Source: WHSO01 sp050485485
GTDB taxonomy: Bacteria; Pseudomonadota; Alphaproteobacteria; SMXQ01
Length of the DNA stretch: 13,248 nt
Assembly (NCBI GenBank): GCA_050485485.1
Contig: JBJHBM010000050.1
Span: 1-13,248 of the forward strand
Reading direction: 5' to 3'
A program made the translations under genes and the position numbers. The notes below the pieces were generated by a model. The model was not told where the DNA came from. It was given only the letters and a program-made list of their open reading frames with translations, and ran no database searches. Positions 12,522 to 13,248 of the stretch are shown here, in pieces (the first letter of the stretch is position 1; every line of letters starts with the position of its first letter).

Positions 12522-12619
12522 GCTACCTCCGATGGTCGTGCGATTCTTGCGTGGGCGGGGACCATAGCGCGCAGGGTGCGGCCTGGCCAGCGTTATGGAA
12601 ATTTATATCCGTCGCGCTG

Positions 12620-13248
12620 TCAGCGCCGGCCCAGCGCGCCGGGGGCGCCGGGGTCGATGCGGTCGGCGCCGGAGGGCAGCGGCGTGCCCGGCGCCAGCAT
12701 CCAGTGGGCGGCATCCACGGTCGGCTTGGCGGCGCCGAGGTCGCGCAGCAGCATGTGGTAGCCGTCGGGATAGAACGCGGCCTGCAGGCGGCCGCGCGCG
12801 GCCAGCGCCGCGATCGCCTCGCGCGTCGGCGCCGCCGGGATGATGTCGTCGCGGGTGCCGTAGAGCAGCAGCACCGGCAAGTCGATGCGCCCCGCCGCCT
12901 CGTAGGCCTCGTCCATCAGGCCGACGAGCCCCCAGATCGCGTCGATACGGGTGGACTTGATGACGAGCGGGTCGCGCGCGAGCCTGCGCAGCATCTCGAC
13001 ATTGTCGGACGGCGTCACCGGAATGCCTTCGGCGGTCACCTCGAACCACGGCACGGTATGGGCCGAGAGCCACAGCATCGCGCTGCGGAACGGGCCGAGG
13101 TGGCGGCGTCCCCACACCGCCGGCGCCACCAGCACCGCGCCCGCCGCCGCGATCCCGGCACGCCCGCCGAGCGCCGCCAGCACCACGGCGCCGCCCATGC
13201 TCTCGCCCGCGAGGTAGAGCGGCACGCCCGGATGGCGCGCCGCCGCCG
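12620..13248 (-). CDS. Alpha/beta hydrolase, lysophospholipase/monoacylglycerol lipase type, C-terminal 208 residues (5' end outside window)
   Basis: The frame is open to the right edge, and residues before the elbow (HPGVPLYLAGESMGGAVV) fit the family, so the gene starts outside the window and no internal start is called. Visible hallmarks are the nucleophile elbow GESMGG with its Ser, a lid-like segment (WLSAHTVPWFEVT...), the acid residue in LLLYGTRDDIIP and the catalytic His in DGYHMLLRD. This matches Hydrolase_4-type (serine aminopeptidase S33-like) lysophospholipases and monoacylglycerol lipases, which hydrolyse lipid esters. The C-terminus extends about 40 residues past the His with a Pro/Gly-rich tail (LPSGADRIDPGAPGALG). 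The true lipid substrate is not determinable. Confidence 0.88.
   Translation of the reverse strand, partial: AAARHPGVPLYLAGESMGGAVVLAALGGRAGIAAAGAVLVAPAVWGRRHLGPFRSAMLWLSAHTVPWFEVTAEGIPVTPSDNVEMLRRLARDPLVIKSTRIDAIWGLVGLMDEAYEAAGRIDLPVLLLYGTRDDIIPAAPTREAIAALAARGRLQAAFYPDGYHMLLRDLGAAKPTVDAAHWMLAPGTPLPSGADRIDPGAPGALGRR

Overview
The window is a GC-rich bacterial chromosomal segment. It is dense, leaves little intergenic space and has strong G/C third-position bias. Gene content (a YqjM-like Old Yellow Enzyme, SemiSWEET, MHYT/PAS histidine kinases with separate single-domain receivers, a LapG-type protease) suggests an alphaproteobacterium, perhaps Rhodospirillales-like. That placement is inferred from gene content; no marker gene fixes it. 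One tRNA-Arg(CCG) with encoded CCA is present. There is no transposase, phage gene or CRISPR array.

Layout: (1) 1-1720 holds the 5' end of an unrecognised minus-strand gene, a small Tat-signal-like Gly-rich protein, and a divergent plus-strand Old Yellow Enzyme oxidoreductase. (2) 1734-4924 is a minus-strand operon of a soluble five-PAS histidine kinase (HK1) and a receiver-only response regulator (RR1), joined by an ATGA stop/start overlap. (3) 5038-5450 holds a SemiSWEET sugar transporter preceded by a 50-codon ORF, again with an ATGA overlap. (4) 5602-6279 is an orphan NarL/LuxR-type regulator (RR2), divergent from (5) 6418-7086, an exported LapG-like transglutaminase-fold cysteine protease, the only plus-strand gene of the central block. 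(6) 7073-9878 is a second operon, an MHYT-PAS-PAS histidine kinase (HK2) plus a receiver-only regulator (RR3), clearly paralogous to HK1-RR1. (7) 10058-11625 is a NarX/DegS-type kinase (HK3) with a LuxR-type regulator (RR4), also joined by ATGA. (8) 11999-13248 holds tRNA-Arg, a short hypothetical gene and the 3' part of an alpha/beta hydrolase (lysophospholipase/monoacylglycerol lipase type).

The core, about 1.7-11.6 kb, is a signalling cluster of three histidine kinases and four response regulators around one effector, the LapG-type protease. HK1 and HK2 have different sensors (cytosolic PAS array versus membrane MHYT) on near-identical dimerisation/phosphoacceptor helices, and their receivers share most of the first helix. 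The simplest reading is two inputs feeding interchangeable receivers without output domains. The two LuxR-type regulators are the only obvious transcriptional outputs. RR2 shares an intergenic region with the protease gene, and that region carries a helically phased CATACC/G repeat. Control of the protease, and so perhaps of cell-surface adhesin release, by this network is an inference and is not shown by the sequence.

All coordinates and motifs were read by eye. No homology search, folding or promoter prediction was run.
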